Of a stretch of DNA of 64,000 bases, positions 8,455 through 17,406 are shown one piece after another. The stretch is from positions 1-64,000 of the forward strand of contig NZ_WNJL01000037.1 in NCBI RefSeq assembly GCF_010378095.1, read 5' to 3'. Position numbers and translations under genes: made by a program. Each line of letters opens with the position of its first letter. Position 1 is the stretch's first letter. The notes under the pieces were generated by a model. That model did no database searches and was not told where the DNA came from. It saw nothing but the letters and a program-made list of their open reading frames with translations. Source of the stretch: Acidithiobacillus ferrianus. GTDB taxonomy: Bacteria; Pseudomonadota; Gammaproteobacteria; Acidithiobacillales; Acidithiobacillaceae.

Positions 8455-9315
8455 ATGCCTGACAATGGTTGCTTCACTTTAACAGTTTCTTGTCCGGATC
8501 GAGTGGGCATTGTCGCGCGTGTCTCGGAGTTCTTGGCTCGCCATGGGGGTTGGATCGTCGAGGCGAGTCATCATGCGGACCCTGATCTAGCCCGATTTTT
8601 TATGCGACAGCAAATTGCGGTCGACTCTCTTCCTTTTGATGTCCAGACTTTCCGTGCTCGGTTCGCGAAGATTGCGTCAGAATTTCATATGGATTGGCAT
8701 ATCACTGACAGTCGGATAAAAAAGCGAGTGGTTATCATGGTTTCTAACCTGGGACATTGCCTCTACGACTTGCTGGGCAGGTGGCGGTCCGGTGAGCTGA
8801 ACATTGATATTCCCTGCGTTATCTCAAATCACGAGATCTTTCGGTCATTTGTGGAGTGGCATGGGATCCCTTTTCATTTAATCCCGGTTGATCCAGAGCG
8901 AAAGGATATGGCTTTTCAGGAGGTGACAGACCTTTTTGACGAAGCACATGGAGATGTTTTGGTGCTGGCTAGATACATGCAAGTGCTCACGCCAGAGATG
9001 TGTGATCGCTACCCTGGGCAGATCATCAATATTCATCACAGTTTTTTGCCGGGATTTATCGGTGCCAGACCCTACCACCAAGCCTATGACCGTGGGGTAA
9101 AACTTGTCGGTGCCACTTGCCATTATGTCACGTCCGAACTAGACCAGGGCCCGATCATAGAACAGGACGTTATTCGCGTAGACCACTCCGATGGGCCCAC
9201 AGAACTGGTACGCTCAGGACGTGATGTTGAAAAATCTGTTCTTGCACGCGGGCTGCGTTATCATCTGGAGGATCGAGTCATACTTAATGGATCGAAGACC
9301 GTGGTATTTCGATGA
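8455..9315 (+). CDS. purU: Formyltetrahydrofolate deformylase PurU
   Basis: PurU hydrolyses 10-formyltetrahydrofolate to formate and tetrahydrofolate. The 286-residue protein has an N-terminal ACT domain (FTLTVSCPDRVGIVARVSEF) and a C-terminal formyl-transferase-like domain with the catalytic Asn-His-Asp set in IINIHHSFLPGF and ELDQGPIIEQDV. The start at 8455 has GGAGG just upstream. It is the first gene of the methylamine operon, where it would release C1 units from folate as formate and recycle folate. With FolD at the far end of the operon this gives a complete methylene-H4F to formate branch. Length is normal. Confidence 0.9.
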   Translation: MPDNGCFTLTVSCPDRVGIVARVSEFLARHGGWIVEASHHADPDLARFFMRQQIAVDSLPFDVQTFRARFAKIASEFHMDWHITDSRIKKRVVIMVSNLGHCLYDLLGRWRSGELNIDIPCVISNHEIFRSFVEWHGIPFHLIPVDPERKDMAFQEVTDLFDEAHGDVLVLARYMQVLTPEMCDRYPGQIINIHHSFLPGFIGARPYHQAYDRGVKLVGATCHYVTSELDQGPIIEQDVIRVDHSDGPTELVRSGRDVEKSVLARGLRYHLEDRVILNGSKTVVFR

Positions 9316-9336
9316 TTTTGAGATAGGAATGATAAA

Positions 9337-10578
9337 ATGCCTTGGCGACTAATGCGATTCGCGCTTTCCCGGGAGCATCCGGAAGGTCGGATGTTTCGGA
9401 CATATGCGGATCTCAAAGATTCATATGATGTTGTGATTATTGGTGCGGGTGGTCATGGCTTGGCGGCTGCCTATTACCTCGCCCGCGATCACGGTATCAC
9501 CAATGTCTGCGTCCTGGAAAAGGGATATATCGGCGGTGGAAATACCGGACGTAATACCACGATTGTAAGATCAAATTACATTACCCCGGAGGGGGTGCGT
9601 TTTTACGATGCATCGATCAAGCTTTGGGAAGACCTCTCCGAAGATTTTGATTTGAATCTGTTTTATTCCAGACGCGGCCACTACACCCTGGCGCATACGG
9701 ATTCCGCTCTGCGTACCATGCGTTGGCGCGCCGAGGTCAATAAGCATTACGGGGTAGAGTCCGAGCTGGTCGGTCCGGAATTTATCCAGCGCGAATTGCC
9801 CATGATGGATATGTCCTGCGGAGGCCATGCGCCTGTCCTCGGCGCACTGTACCACGCACCCGGAGCCATTGCCCGGCATGATGCGGTAGCCTGGGGTTAC
9901 GGGCGGGGCGCTGACCGACGCGGGGTGGAAATACACCAAAAAACAGAAGTCACCGGAATTTCGGTAAATTCGGGCAAGGTCCATGGGGTCCAGACTTCAC
10001 GCGGATTCATCCATACGGAGAAAATATTGTGTGCCGTAGCGGGTTCCACACCGCGCTTACTGAGTATGGTAGATCTGCAAAGCCCGATCTACATCCATCC
10101 TCTGCAAGCGATGGTGAGTGAGCCGACGAAACCCTGGTTAAATCCTATTATCGTTTCTGGAAGCTTGCACGTTTATATTAGTCAATCTGCTCGGGGAGAA
10201 CTCGTGCTGGGCGCTTCACTGGACCCGTATGAGCTACATTCCACACGATCTACGCTGGATTTTACGGAAGGTCTTTCCGCCCATATTCTGGAGCTTTTCC
10301 CTTTTTTGTCTCACGTAAAAATAGTGCGCCAATGGGCTGGAATGGCCGACATGACGCCAGATTTTGCCCCTATCATGGGGAAAACTCCTGTAGAGGGGTT
10401 TTATCTCGATGCCGGCTGGGGTACCTGGGGATTCAAGGCAACGCCTGTAGCCGGGAAAACCATGGCGCACACCGTAGCCTCTGATTCTATACACCCGCTC
10501 ATCACCAAATTTTCCCTTGAACGTTTCCGCTCTTATGCGCTGACGGGAGAGAAGAGCGCGGCATCAGTAGGGCATTAG
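9337..10578 (+). CDS. mgdA: N-methylglutamate dehydrogenase subunit A (SoxB-like flavoprotein)
   Basis: The 413-residue FAD protein is homologous to the beta subunit of heterotetrameric sarcosine oxidase. It has an N-terminal dinucleotide-binding motif (DVVIIGAGGHGLAAAYYLA), a GNTGRNTTIVRSNY block and GAIARHDAVAWGYGRGA, whose His is in the position of the covalent FMN attachment site of sarcosine oxidase. In this operon, next to gmaS and mgsABC, the complex is best read as N-methylglutamate dehydrogenase, which oxidises N-methylglutamate to glutamate with transfer of the methyl carbon to tetrahydrofolate. True sarcosine oxidase is the main alternative. The start at 9337 matches the family N-terminus, with AGGA about eight bases upstream. 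Confidence 0.82.
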   Translation: MPWRLMRFALSREHPEGRMFRTYADLKDSYDVVIIGAGGHGLAAAYYLARDHGITNVCVLEKGYIGGGNTGRNTTIVRSNYITPEGVRFYDASIKLWEDLSEDFDLNLFYSRRGHYTLAHTDSALRTMRWRAEVNKHYGVESELVGPEFIQRELPMMDMSCGGHAPVLGALYHAPGAIARHDAVAWGYGRGADRRGVEIHQKTEVTGISVNSGKVHGVQTSRGFIHTEKILCAVAGSTPRLLSMVDLQSPIYIHPLQAMVSEPTKPWLNPIIVSGSLHVYISQSARGELVLGASLDPYELHSTRSTLDFTEGLSAHILELFPFLSHVKIVRQWAGMADMTPDFAPIMGKTPVEGFYLDAGWGTWGFKATPVAGKTMAHTVASDSIHPLITKFSLERFRSYALTGEKSAASVGH

Positions 10579-10597
10579 GCAACATGGAGATCGCATT

Positions 10598-10861
10598 ATG
10601 AAGATGATCGCCTGCCCCATTCAGGGATTACGCCCTGTTTCCGAATTTTTCTATTGGGGGGAAGTCCTGGATAGTCCTGATCCTGATACATGCACCGATC
10701 AGGAGTGGGCGGACTATGTGTTCAATCGAAACGGTGTCGCCGGGATAAAAAAAGAATGGTGGTGCCATATACCGAGTAATACCTGGTTTGTTGCTGAGCG
10801 TAATACGGTGACTGATCAAATGGTTAGAACCTACTTCTATGGGGAGGACGGCAGATGTTGA
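10598..10861 (+). CDS. mgdB: N-methylglutamate dehydrogenase subunit B (SoxD-like)
   Basis: The 87-residue protein aligns with the small delta subunit of sarcosine oxidase: CPIQGLRPVSEFFYWGE at the N-terminus, then WADYVFNRNGVAGIKKEWW, HIPSNTWF and RNTVTDQM. In sarcosine oxidase this subunit binds zinc through C6, C9, a His and a Cys four residues later. Here C6 and the His (H57) remain, but position 9 is Gln and the last ligand position is Asn (N61); an extra Cys precedes the His. The zinc site is therefore altered or lost. The gene overlaps mgdC by 7 bases, so translation is coupled. Confidence 0.82.
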   Translation: MKMIACPIQGLRPVSEFFYWGEVLDSPDPDTCTDQEWADYVFNRNGVAGIKKEWWCHIPSNTWFVAERNTVTDQMVRTYFYGEDGRC

Positions 10862-13773
10862 AACCATATCGTCTTCCTCCCATGGAAGGAGAGTGGATCG
10901 ATCGCGATAAGTCGGTCATCTTCAAATTTGAAGGCAAACCGTTCTGTGGTTTTGAGGGAGATACCATGACCAGTGCGCTCTGGGCATCTGGTCAAAGGTT
11001 TCTGGGGCGCAGTTTCAAATATCACCGGCCACGGGGCATATTGTCGCTGGCGAATCATGACGTCAATGTGATGATGCAATGGGGTCAACACTTGAATGTC
11101 CGCGCGGATGTCACAGCGCTTGCATCCCAAATGCAGGTAAACGCGGTGAATACGACGGGTGGGCTTGAAAAAGATCAAAGCAGGATATTCAATCATCTTT
11201 CGTCATTATTGCCGGTCGGATTCTATTATAAAGCGTTCCACAGCAAGAAGCTTTTCCCGTATTGGGAACGGTTGTTCCGCAACATAACGGGCCTGGGGAA
11301 GGTCGACCTTGAAACACCCCGAATATTCACCCCCAAAGATTACGATTTTTGTTCGGTAGCGGTCATCGGCGCGGGTCCATCCGGGCTTGCGGCCGCACTG
11401 GCAGCTGCAGAGCAAGGTGCCGACACATTGCTCATCGATGAGAACCCGCAATGTGGTGGGAGCGGGCATTATCAAAGAGGTGGGGATAATGCTTTGTGGC
11501 ATGCCACAAAGCAGCTTCTAGAAAAGGTCGAAGCACACCCGCTGATTCGCGTTCTTACCAGTACGGTGGCGGCCGGTTATTACGCAGATCACTGGTTGGC
11601 CCTGGTATCTGAACGCAAAATGACCAAGTTGCGGGCGAAGTCTGTGGTGTTTGCAACCGGTGCTTTTGAGCAGCCCGCAGTGTTCGGGAATAATGATCTT
11701 CCGGGAGTCATGCTGGGATCTGCCGCTCAACGTCTGATGTATCGCTTCGCGGTACGACCTGCGCAGAGGGCTGTCGTATTGCTCGCCAACGATGATGGCT
11801 ATCGGCTGGCACTCGATCTTAAGGCCCACGGTGTTGAAGTCGCCGCAATGGTTGACATGCGCCCAGAGGGGGCGGCACAAAATCCTTTTTCCAAGTCGCT
11901 TACCGATCAGGGGATACCGCTATACACCGGTTGCTGTGTCTACGAGGCACTACCTGCCAAGGAGGATCATGTTGTGGGCATGGCCCGTGTAGCATCATTC
12001 TCGGATGGTAAGGCCGATTTGGCCACCGTCCGTGAAATTCAGTGTGACGGAATTATTATGAGTGTGGGTTGGGCCCCCGCCGCCAATCTTCTCTATCAAG
12101 CCAATACGCAGATGCGTTATACGGATGCACTGGAGCAATTTGTTCCAGGGGAGTTGGCTCCCGGCATTTTCGCTTGTGGCCGGGTAAATGGTCTCTATAA
12201 CCCGGATGCCCGATTACGGGATGGCCAGCGCGCCGGCAGTGCCGCAGCAGCTTACCTGGGATTTGGAAAGGCCCTAGAGGTGGATATTGCTCCCGGGGCG
12301 ACGTGCCCAAGCTTTCCCTGGCCTATGGTTTCCCATCCACAAGGCAAAAATTTTGTGGATTTTGACGAAGATCTGCAGCTCAAGGATTTCGAGAACGCCG
12401 TGCAGGAAGGTTTTGACAACATTGAGCTCTTGAAGCGTTTCACAACGAATGGAATGGGACCTAGCCAGGGCAAGCATTCCAATATGAATGCCCTGCGTAT
12501 TTTGGGGCGGTTGACGGGTCAGCGCCCAGACGCTGTAGGTACGACCACCGCCCGTCCATTTTTTCATCCCATACCGTTATCCCATCTCGCGGGACGCGGA
12601 TTTCATCCGGAACGCCGGACCCCTGTGCATCCCCGCCACGTCGCCCTTAACGCATTTTTTATGCGCGCGGGCGAGTGGCTGCGTCCTGAGTATTACGCAC
12701 GGGCCGGTTGCAATCGCAGTGCATGTATTCAAGAGGAAGTGGCAGCAGTCCGAGCCTCTGTAGGCCTGATAGATGTTGGCACATTAGGGAAGCTCGAAGT
12801 ATTCGGGCCGCAGGCAGTAGAGCTGTTGGAGCGCGTCTACGTCTCAAAATACGCCAATTTGAAGGTGGGTATGACACGCTATGCGGTCATGTGTGATGAG
12901 GCGGGAGTGGTCATTGATGATGGTGTGATTGCGCGGTTGGCTGCGGATCACTTTTATTTTACCACGACGACCTCGGGAGCAGCCCAGATTTATCGGGAGT
13001 TGAGCCGTCTCAACGCGATGTGGCGACTGAACTGTGGCATCGTTAACCATACCGGCGCATTCTCTGCCATGAATCTTGCTGGCCCAAAATCGCGAGAGGT
13101 TCTGCAACAACTTACAGCCATAGATCTTTCTGGCGGGTCTTTTCCGTATCTGGCAGTTCGGGAAGGGAGGGTGGCCGGCATCCCCGCGCGTCTGATGCGG
13201 GTGGGTTTTGTGGGGGAATGGGGTTACGAGATTCATATTCCCGCTGAATATGGAATAACCCTTTGGGATGCGATTCTGGATGCGGGACGCCCTTTCAGCA
13301 TTCGACCTTTCGGTGTGGAAGCGCAACGCGTCCTGCGCTTGGAAAAGGGACATGTGATTATCGGACAGGATACGGATGGTCTCACGAATCCCTATGAGGC
13401 AGGTCTCGGATGGGCGATAAAAATGGATAAGCCCTTCTTCATCGGTAAGCGCAGCCTGCATATTCTCTCGAAACAGCCCCTGCGGCAGCAATTGGTTGGG
13501 TTTCAAATGCCGCAGGAATACACGGGGCCTCCCCCGCAGGAAAGCCACCTGATCATCCATGCCGGAGAAATTGCCGGACGAGTAACCAGCATCGCCTATA
13601 GTCAGGCAATCGACGCCCACATTGGTTTGGCGTTGGTTGCTCCGGATTTGGCGTTGTCCGCGACCTCTTTTGAAATCCGTCTGACCAACGGTGGTTTCGT
13701 CACTGCACAGATAACATCGTTACCATTCTACGATCCCGATCAAATGCGCCAGAAGGAGTCCACATGTGCGTAG
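10855..13773 (+). CDS. mgdC: N-methylglutamate dehydrogenase subunit C (SoxA-like)
   Basis: The 972-residue protein has the full alpha-subunit layout of heterotetrameric sarcosine oxidase. The N-terminal ferredoxin-like region includes FCGFEGDTMTSALWASGQ. A nucleotide-binding flavoprotein region at about residues 165-200 has VAVIGAGPSGLAAALAAAEQ. A C-terminal aminomethyltransferase (GcvT-like) folate-binding half starts near residue 590, with SVGLIDVGTLGKLEVFGP and RRVLR-like FGVEAQRVLRLEKGH. The GcvT half is where the C1 unit is passed to tetrahydrofolate to make methylene-H4F. It is intact and in an overlapping gene string with mgdB and mgdD. Assignment to N-methylglutamate rather than sarcosine rests on operon context. 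Confidence 0.83.
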   Translation: MLKPYRLPPMEGEWIDRDKSVIFKFEGKPFCGFEGDTMTSALWASGQRFLGRSFKYHRPRGILSLANHDVNVMMQWGQHLNVRADVTALASQMQVNAVNTTGGLEKDQSRIFNHLSSLLPVGFYYKAFHSKKLFPYWERLFRNITGLGKVDLETPRIFTPKDYDFCSVAVIGAGPSGLAAALAAAEQGADTLLIDENPQCGGSGHYQRGGDNALWHATKQLLEKVEAHPLIRVLTSTVAAGYYADHWLALVSERKMTKLRAKSVVFATGAFEQPAVFGNNDLPGVMLGSAAQRLMYRFAVRPAQRAVVLLANDDGYRLALDLKAHGVEVAAMVDMRPEGAAQNPFSKSLTDQGIPLYTGCCVYEALPAKEDHVVGMARVASFSDGKADLATVREIQCDGIIMSVGWAPAANLLYQANTQMRYTDALEQFVPGELAPGIFACGRVNGLYNPDARLRDGQRAGSAAAAYLGFGKALEVDIAPGATCPSFPWPMVSHPQGKNFVDFDEDLQLKDFENAVQEGFDNIELLKRFTTNGMGPSQGKHSNMNALRILGRLTGQRPDAVGTTTARPFFHPIPLSHLAGRGFHPERRTPVHPRHVALNAFFMRAGEWLRPEYYARAGCNRSACIQEEVAAVRASVGLIDVGTLGKLEVFGPQAVELLERVYVSKYANLKVGMTRYAVMCDEAGVVIDDGVIARLAADHFYFTTTTSGAAQIYRELSRLNAMWRLNCGIVNHTGAFSAMNLAGPKSREVLQQLTAIDLSGGSFPYLAVREGRVAGIPARLMRVGFVGEWGYEIHIPAEYGITLWDAILDAGRPFSIRPFGVEAQRVLRLEKGHVIIGQDTDGLTNPYEAGLGWAIKMDKPFFIGKRSLHILSKQPLRQQLVGFQMPQEYTGPPPQESHLIIHAGEIAGRVTSIAYSQAIDAHIGLALVAPDLALSATSFEIRLTNGGFVTAQITSLPFYDPDQMRQKESTCA

Positions 13774-14378
13774 ATGCTGACCGATGGAGCCCCATTTATA
13801 CCACCGAGACCACCCCGGCGGGGAGTGTCTTGTCCACGATTGACCAGGATGCGGCGATCTGGATCGCCGATCTCTCCCTGCAACCGCGCTTTGGTTGCAA
13901 AGGGCGTGGAGTGGCCGAGTGGCTGGGGGCACAGGATTTCATTGTGCCCGCCAGCGCCAACAGTTGGGTGATGACAGGAGAATCTACGATTTTACGTTTG
14001 GGTGATTCGGAGTTTCTGATTGAAAGTACAGCAGACGTTATTGACAAGATCAAAAGTTTCCCGCGAGAAGCGGCGGTTTATCCTGTTTTGCGCCAGGATT
14101 GTGCGATCGAGTTAGGGGGGACTCAAGTGGAAAACCTACTCAGGCAGGTTTGTAGCATGCACTTCGGGGCTCTGAACCTGTCTGCCCAACCTGTTGTTCT
14201 CACATCAATGATCGGTGTGAGTGTAATTATATTACCCAAACAGAATCAAGGCCGGCCTCATTTTCGGGTGTGGGCAGATAATACCTATGGATTTTACTTG
14301 TGGAACACCTTGCGGGGGATCGGTAACGAACTGGGTGGCTGTCAGGTTTGCCTTGTCAGAGATTCGGGATATCAGTAA
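13764..14378 (+). CDS. mgdD: N-methylglutamate dehydrogenase subunit D (SoxG-like)
   Basis: The 204-residue protein corresponds to the gamma subunit of heterotetrameric sarcosine oxidase. These are weakly conserved GcvT-like folds; visible features are [20 protein letters not shown] in the middle and [19 protein letters not shown] near the C-terminus, typical of SoxG. It overlaps the end of mgdC by 10 bases and ends just before gmaS. The assignment leans on position as the fourth gene after B-, D- and A-type subunits and on these motifs. Confidence 0.78.
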   Translation: MCVDADRWSPIYTTETTPAGSVLSTIDQDAAIWIADLSLQPRFGCKGRGVAEWLGAQDFIVPASANSWVMTGESTILRLGDSEFLIESTADVIDKIKSFPREAAVYPVLRQDCAIELGGTQVENLLRQVCSMHFGALNLSAQPVVLTSMIGVSVIILPKQNQGRPHFRVWADNTYGFYLWNTLRGIGNELGGCQVCLVRDSGYQ

Positions 14379-14422
14379 ACCGCCAGAAAGAACTTTATCT
14401 ATATCACGGAGGCTTACAGCAC

Positions 14423-15751
14423 ATGAATATTGAAGCTGCACGAAAATTTCTCTCGGAAAATCAGATCAAATATGTGCTTGCGCAGTTCGTTGATATTCAC
14501 GGCACCGCAAAAACCAAATCGGTACCCGTGAAACATTTTGAGACAATCCTCGGCAATGGCGCGGGATTTGCGGGATTTGCGGTGTGGGGTTTAGGCATCG
14601 CGCCGCATGGGCCAGACTTTATGGCGGTTGGAGACCTCTCGACGCTTTCGCTGGTACCCTGGCAGCCGGGTTACGCACGCATCGTCTGTGATGGGCATGT
14701 GCATGGAAAGCCGTGGCCCAATGACACCCGAGTGGCTCTAAAAAAACAGATTGCACGATTAAGTGAGCGAGGGCTTACCTTCTATACCGGGCTAGAGCCG
14801 GAGTTTTCTTTGCTGCGCCGTGGCACAGATGGTGTGATCTCACCTTGTGATCTCAGCGATGCGCTGCCAAAACCCTGTTATGACTACAAAGGGTTATCTC
14901 GCTCCAGAGCATTCCTTGAGAAACTGGTGGACAGCATGATCGCCAGCGGTATTGACGTGTATCAAATCGATCACGAAGATGCGAATGGACAGTTCGAAGT
15001 CAATTATACCTTTACCGACTGTCTTACTTCTTGCGACCAGTTTACTTTTTTCAAAATGGCCGCTGCGGAAATTGCGCATGAAATGGGTCTGATCTGCTCA
15101 TTCATGCCCAAGCCTTTTGCGAATCGGCCCGGAAATGGTATGCACATGCATATGTCCATCGGGGATGGAGAGAGGAATCTCTTCGCCGAGGCCAGCGATC
15201 CCCGGGGTCTTCAGCTCTCCTCCATGGCGTATCATTTTTTAGGGGGCGTACTGGCGCACGCGTCAGCATTGACAGCGATCTGCGCGCCCACGGTGAATTC
15301 TTACAAGCGTTTGGTAGTGGGGCGCTCACTCACCGGTGCGACATGGGCACCCGCCTACATCAGTTATGGAGATAACAACCGATCCTCGATGGTGCGTATT
15401 CCCGGTGGGCGCTTGGAACTCCGTTTGCCCGATGGTGCTTGCAACGCCTATCTCGCCACGGCCGCTGTAATCGCCGCTGGTCTCGACGGTATCGACCGTT
15501 CCCTGGATCCGGGGGAGCCCAAGAACGCTAATTTATATGAGTGGTCATCCGAAGATCTCAAAAGAGAGGGGGTCAACATTTTGCCGCAAAATTTGCATGA
15601 GGCTCTGTTGGCATTCGAGGCAGATGAAATTCTGTTGTCTGCCCTTGGTCCTGTGTCGGGAGAGTTTTTAACCCTAAAGCATATGGAATGGGTGGAGTAT
15701 ATGCGCCATGTTTCCGACTGGGAGCTTTCCACTTATCTGGAATTCTTCTGA
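14423..15751 (+). CDS. gmaS: Gamma-glutamylmethylamide synthetase (glutamine synthetase family)
   Basis: GmaS joins glutamate and methylamine with ATP to give gamma-glutamylmethylamide, the entry step of the N-methylglutamate pathway. The 442-residue protein has the glutamine synthetase fold: [37 protein letters not shown] (metal ligands) and [21 protein letters not shown]. It belongs to the GlnT/type III-like branch that includes characterised GmaS enzymes. The ATG at 14423 is preferred, with GGAGG about ten bases upstream; the longer frame would overlap mgdD. It sits between mgd and mgs genes, as in known methylamine operons. A plain glutamine synthetase is less likely given this context. 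Confidence 0.84.
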   Translation: MNIEAARKFLSENQIKYVLAQFVDIHGTAKTKSVPVKHFETILGNGAGFAGFAVWGLGIAPHGPDFMAVGDLSTLSLVPWQPGYARIVCDGHVHGKPWPNDTRVALKKQIARLSERGLTFYTGLEPEFSLLRRGTDGVISPCDLSDALPKPCYDYKGLSRSRAFLEKLVDSMIASGIDVYQIDHEDANGQFEVNYTFTDCLTSCDQFTFFKMAAAEIAHEMGLICSFMPKPFANRPGNGMHMHMSIGDGERNLFAEASDPRGLQLSSMAYHFLGGVLAHASALTAICAPTVNSYKRLVVGRSLTGATWAPAYISYGDNNRSSMVRIPGGRLELRLPDGACNAYLATAAVIAAGLDGIDRSLDPGEPKNANLYEWSSEDLKREGVNILPQNLHEALLAFEADEILLSALGPVSGEFLTLKHMEWVEYMRHVSDWELSTYLEFF

Positions 15752-15801
15752 GTTTATGCTTGTAAACCATTTATCGGATACTTTGTAAGGGGAACACTAT
15801 C

Positions 15802-16710
15802 ATGTGCGGCATTGTCGGATTACTCATAAAGAAAGAGCCACTACGTGTCCATCTAGGTGAGTGGATGGTGCCTATGCTGATCGGTATGACCGAGCGTGGC
15901 CCGGATTCTGCCGGTCTTGCGATCTTCTCCAAGTCACTTCCTGTAGGCCAACACAAAATAAGCCTGTACTCCGGGTTGACGACAGACGGGGCTGATTTTA
16001 ACTGGACCGGCATGCGACATCATGCCGACGAAACTCTGGGTATTTCATCCACCATTCAACACAGTGACAATCATGCCATACTGACGTTTGTAGGGAATCC
16101 TGAGCTGGTTAAGCGTTGGATTCATGAACATTATCCAGCCGTTCATATCTTATCCACCGGCAGTAGCATTGATTTGTTTAAGGATGTGGGGAGTCCAGCA
16201 GCAGTGGCCAGTCGTTACCGTCTAGATCTGCTACAGGGTAGCCATTTGGTTGGTCATACTCGCATGGCTACAGAGTCTGCCGTTACACCGGATCGTGCGC
16301 ATCCTTTCACCGCAGGAGAGGACTTTTGTCTGGTGCACAATGGGTCACTGTCCAATCCATATGGTATTCGTCGGATGCTGGAATCCCATGGCATTCACTT
16401 CGATACTGATAACGATACGGAAGCGGCATGCCGATTTTTGGAATGGCGACTGCGTGAAGGAGACACTCTGGAAGAAGCCATACAAAAAAGTTTCACCGAG
16501 TTGGATGGATTCTTTACTTTTCTCATGGGCACTGCAAATCAGCTTGCCTTGATCCGCGATCCCTTTGCTTGTAAACCTGCTGTTGTGGCAGAGACGGGCG
16601 ATTATGTGGCGATCGCTTCAGAGTTTCGATCATTGGCCCACCTGCCGGATATACAGAATGCGCATATCTTTGAACCAGCCCCAGAGGAGATGTACGTATG
16701 GAGAATATAA
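15802..16710 (+). CDS. mgsA: N-methylglutamate synthase subunit A (class II amidotransferase domain)
   Basis: The 302-residue protein is a stand-alone Ntn amidotransferase. It begins MCGIVGLL, exposing the nucleophilic Cys2 after Met removal, and has HTRMATESAVTPDRAHPF and CLVHNGSLSNPYGIRR, which match the glutaminase pocket of GlxB and glutamate-synthase relatives. In N-methylglutamate synthase this subunit releases methylamine from gamma-glutamylmethylamide, which is then delivered to 2-oxoglutarate. An AAGG site precedes the start. It overlaps mgsB by 13 bases. Confidence 0.84.
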   Translation: MCGIVGLLIKKEPLRVHLGEWMVPMLIGMTERGPDSAGLAIFSKSLPVGQHKISLYSGLTTDGADFNWTGMRHHADETLGISSTIQHSDNHAILTFVGNPELVKRWIHEHYPAVHILSTGSSIDLFKDVGSPAAVASRYRLDLLQGSHLVGHTRMATESAVTPDRAHPFTAGEDFCLVHNGSLSNPYGIRRMLESHGIHFDTDNDTEAACRFLEWRLREGDTLEEAIQKSFTELDGFFTFLMGTANQLALIRDPFACKPAVVAETGDYVAIASEFRSLAHLPDIQNAHIFEPAPEEMYVWRI

Positions 16711-17396
16711 AATTTGATCTGCAGACCACTTCGGTACGGGAGATCAATAAATTTCTTCATCACGAAATTGCGGAAGGTACGGTGCCAAGAATCATCATCG
16801 AGCATCCCGATGGCGCTCATAATATTGCCGCTGGCCTAAATGTCAATTGTGAAGTGGAGATTCGTGGGCATGTGGGATACTACGCTGCAGGAATGAATCA
16901 GCATGCTTCCGTCTTGATCGCTGGCAACGCGGGTACGGGTGTTGCCGAAAATATGATGAATGGTCGGGTACATGTCCGTGGTTTTGCCTCCAACTCCGCA
17001 GGTGCCTCAGCTCATGGTGGGCTTCTCATTGTCGATGGTGACGCGGGTCTGCGTTGCGGTATTTCATTGAAAGGCGGAGATATTGTAGTGGGCGGATCCG
17101 TGGGCAGCTTTTCCGCATTTATGGCCCAGGCCGGTCGCATGGTGATTTGCGGGAATGCAGGGGATGCGCTGGGCGATTCCCTCTATGAAGCCGTAGTGTA
17201 CGTGAAAGGGCATATCAAATCTTTGGGTGCCGATGCGCGCATAGAGGATATGACAGCTGATGATCATCAAGCGCTCGAATCTTTATTGAATCAGGCAGGG
17301 GTGAGTTATAGCATGCACCGGCCCAGCGATTTTAAGCGCATCGCTTCAGCCCGAAACCTGTACCACTGGAACGCCGATGCTAACCAGGAATACTGA
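16698..17396 (+). CDS. mgsB: N-methylglutamate synthase subunit B (GXGXG domain)
   Basis: The 232-residue protein is a GXGXG beta-helix like the C-terminal domain of glutamate synthase. Repeated Gly-rich turns are visible: RGHVGYYAAGMN, IAGNAGTGVAENMMNGRVHV, SAHGGLLIVDGDAGLRCGI and GGDIVVGGSVGSFSAFMAQA. Stand-alone forms (GlxC-like) act as structural partners of the amidotransferase and FMN subunits. The start overlaps the end of mgsA, and mgsC begins 11 bases after the stop, so the three are translated as a unit. Confidence 0.84.
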   Translation: MENIKFDLQTTSVREINKFLHHEIAEGTVPRIIIEHPDGAHNIAAGLNVNCEVEIRGHVGYYAAGMNQHASVLIAGNAGTGVAENMMNGRVHVRGFASNSAGASAHGGLLIVDGDAGLRCGISLKGGDIVVGGSVGSFSAFMAQAGRMVICGNAGDALGDSLYEAVVYVKGHIKSLGADARIEDMTADDHQALESLLNQAGVSYSMHRPSDFKRIASARNLYHWNADANQEY

Positions 17397-17406
17397 GGGA
17401 TACATC

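Noticed and set aside
9337..14378. Reading the SoxBDAG-like genes as ordinary sarcosine oxidase
   Set aside because: Sarcosine oxidase is possible, but the adjacent gmaS and mgsABC form the diagnostic set for N-methylglutamate dehydrogenase.
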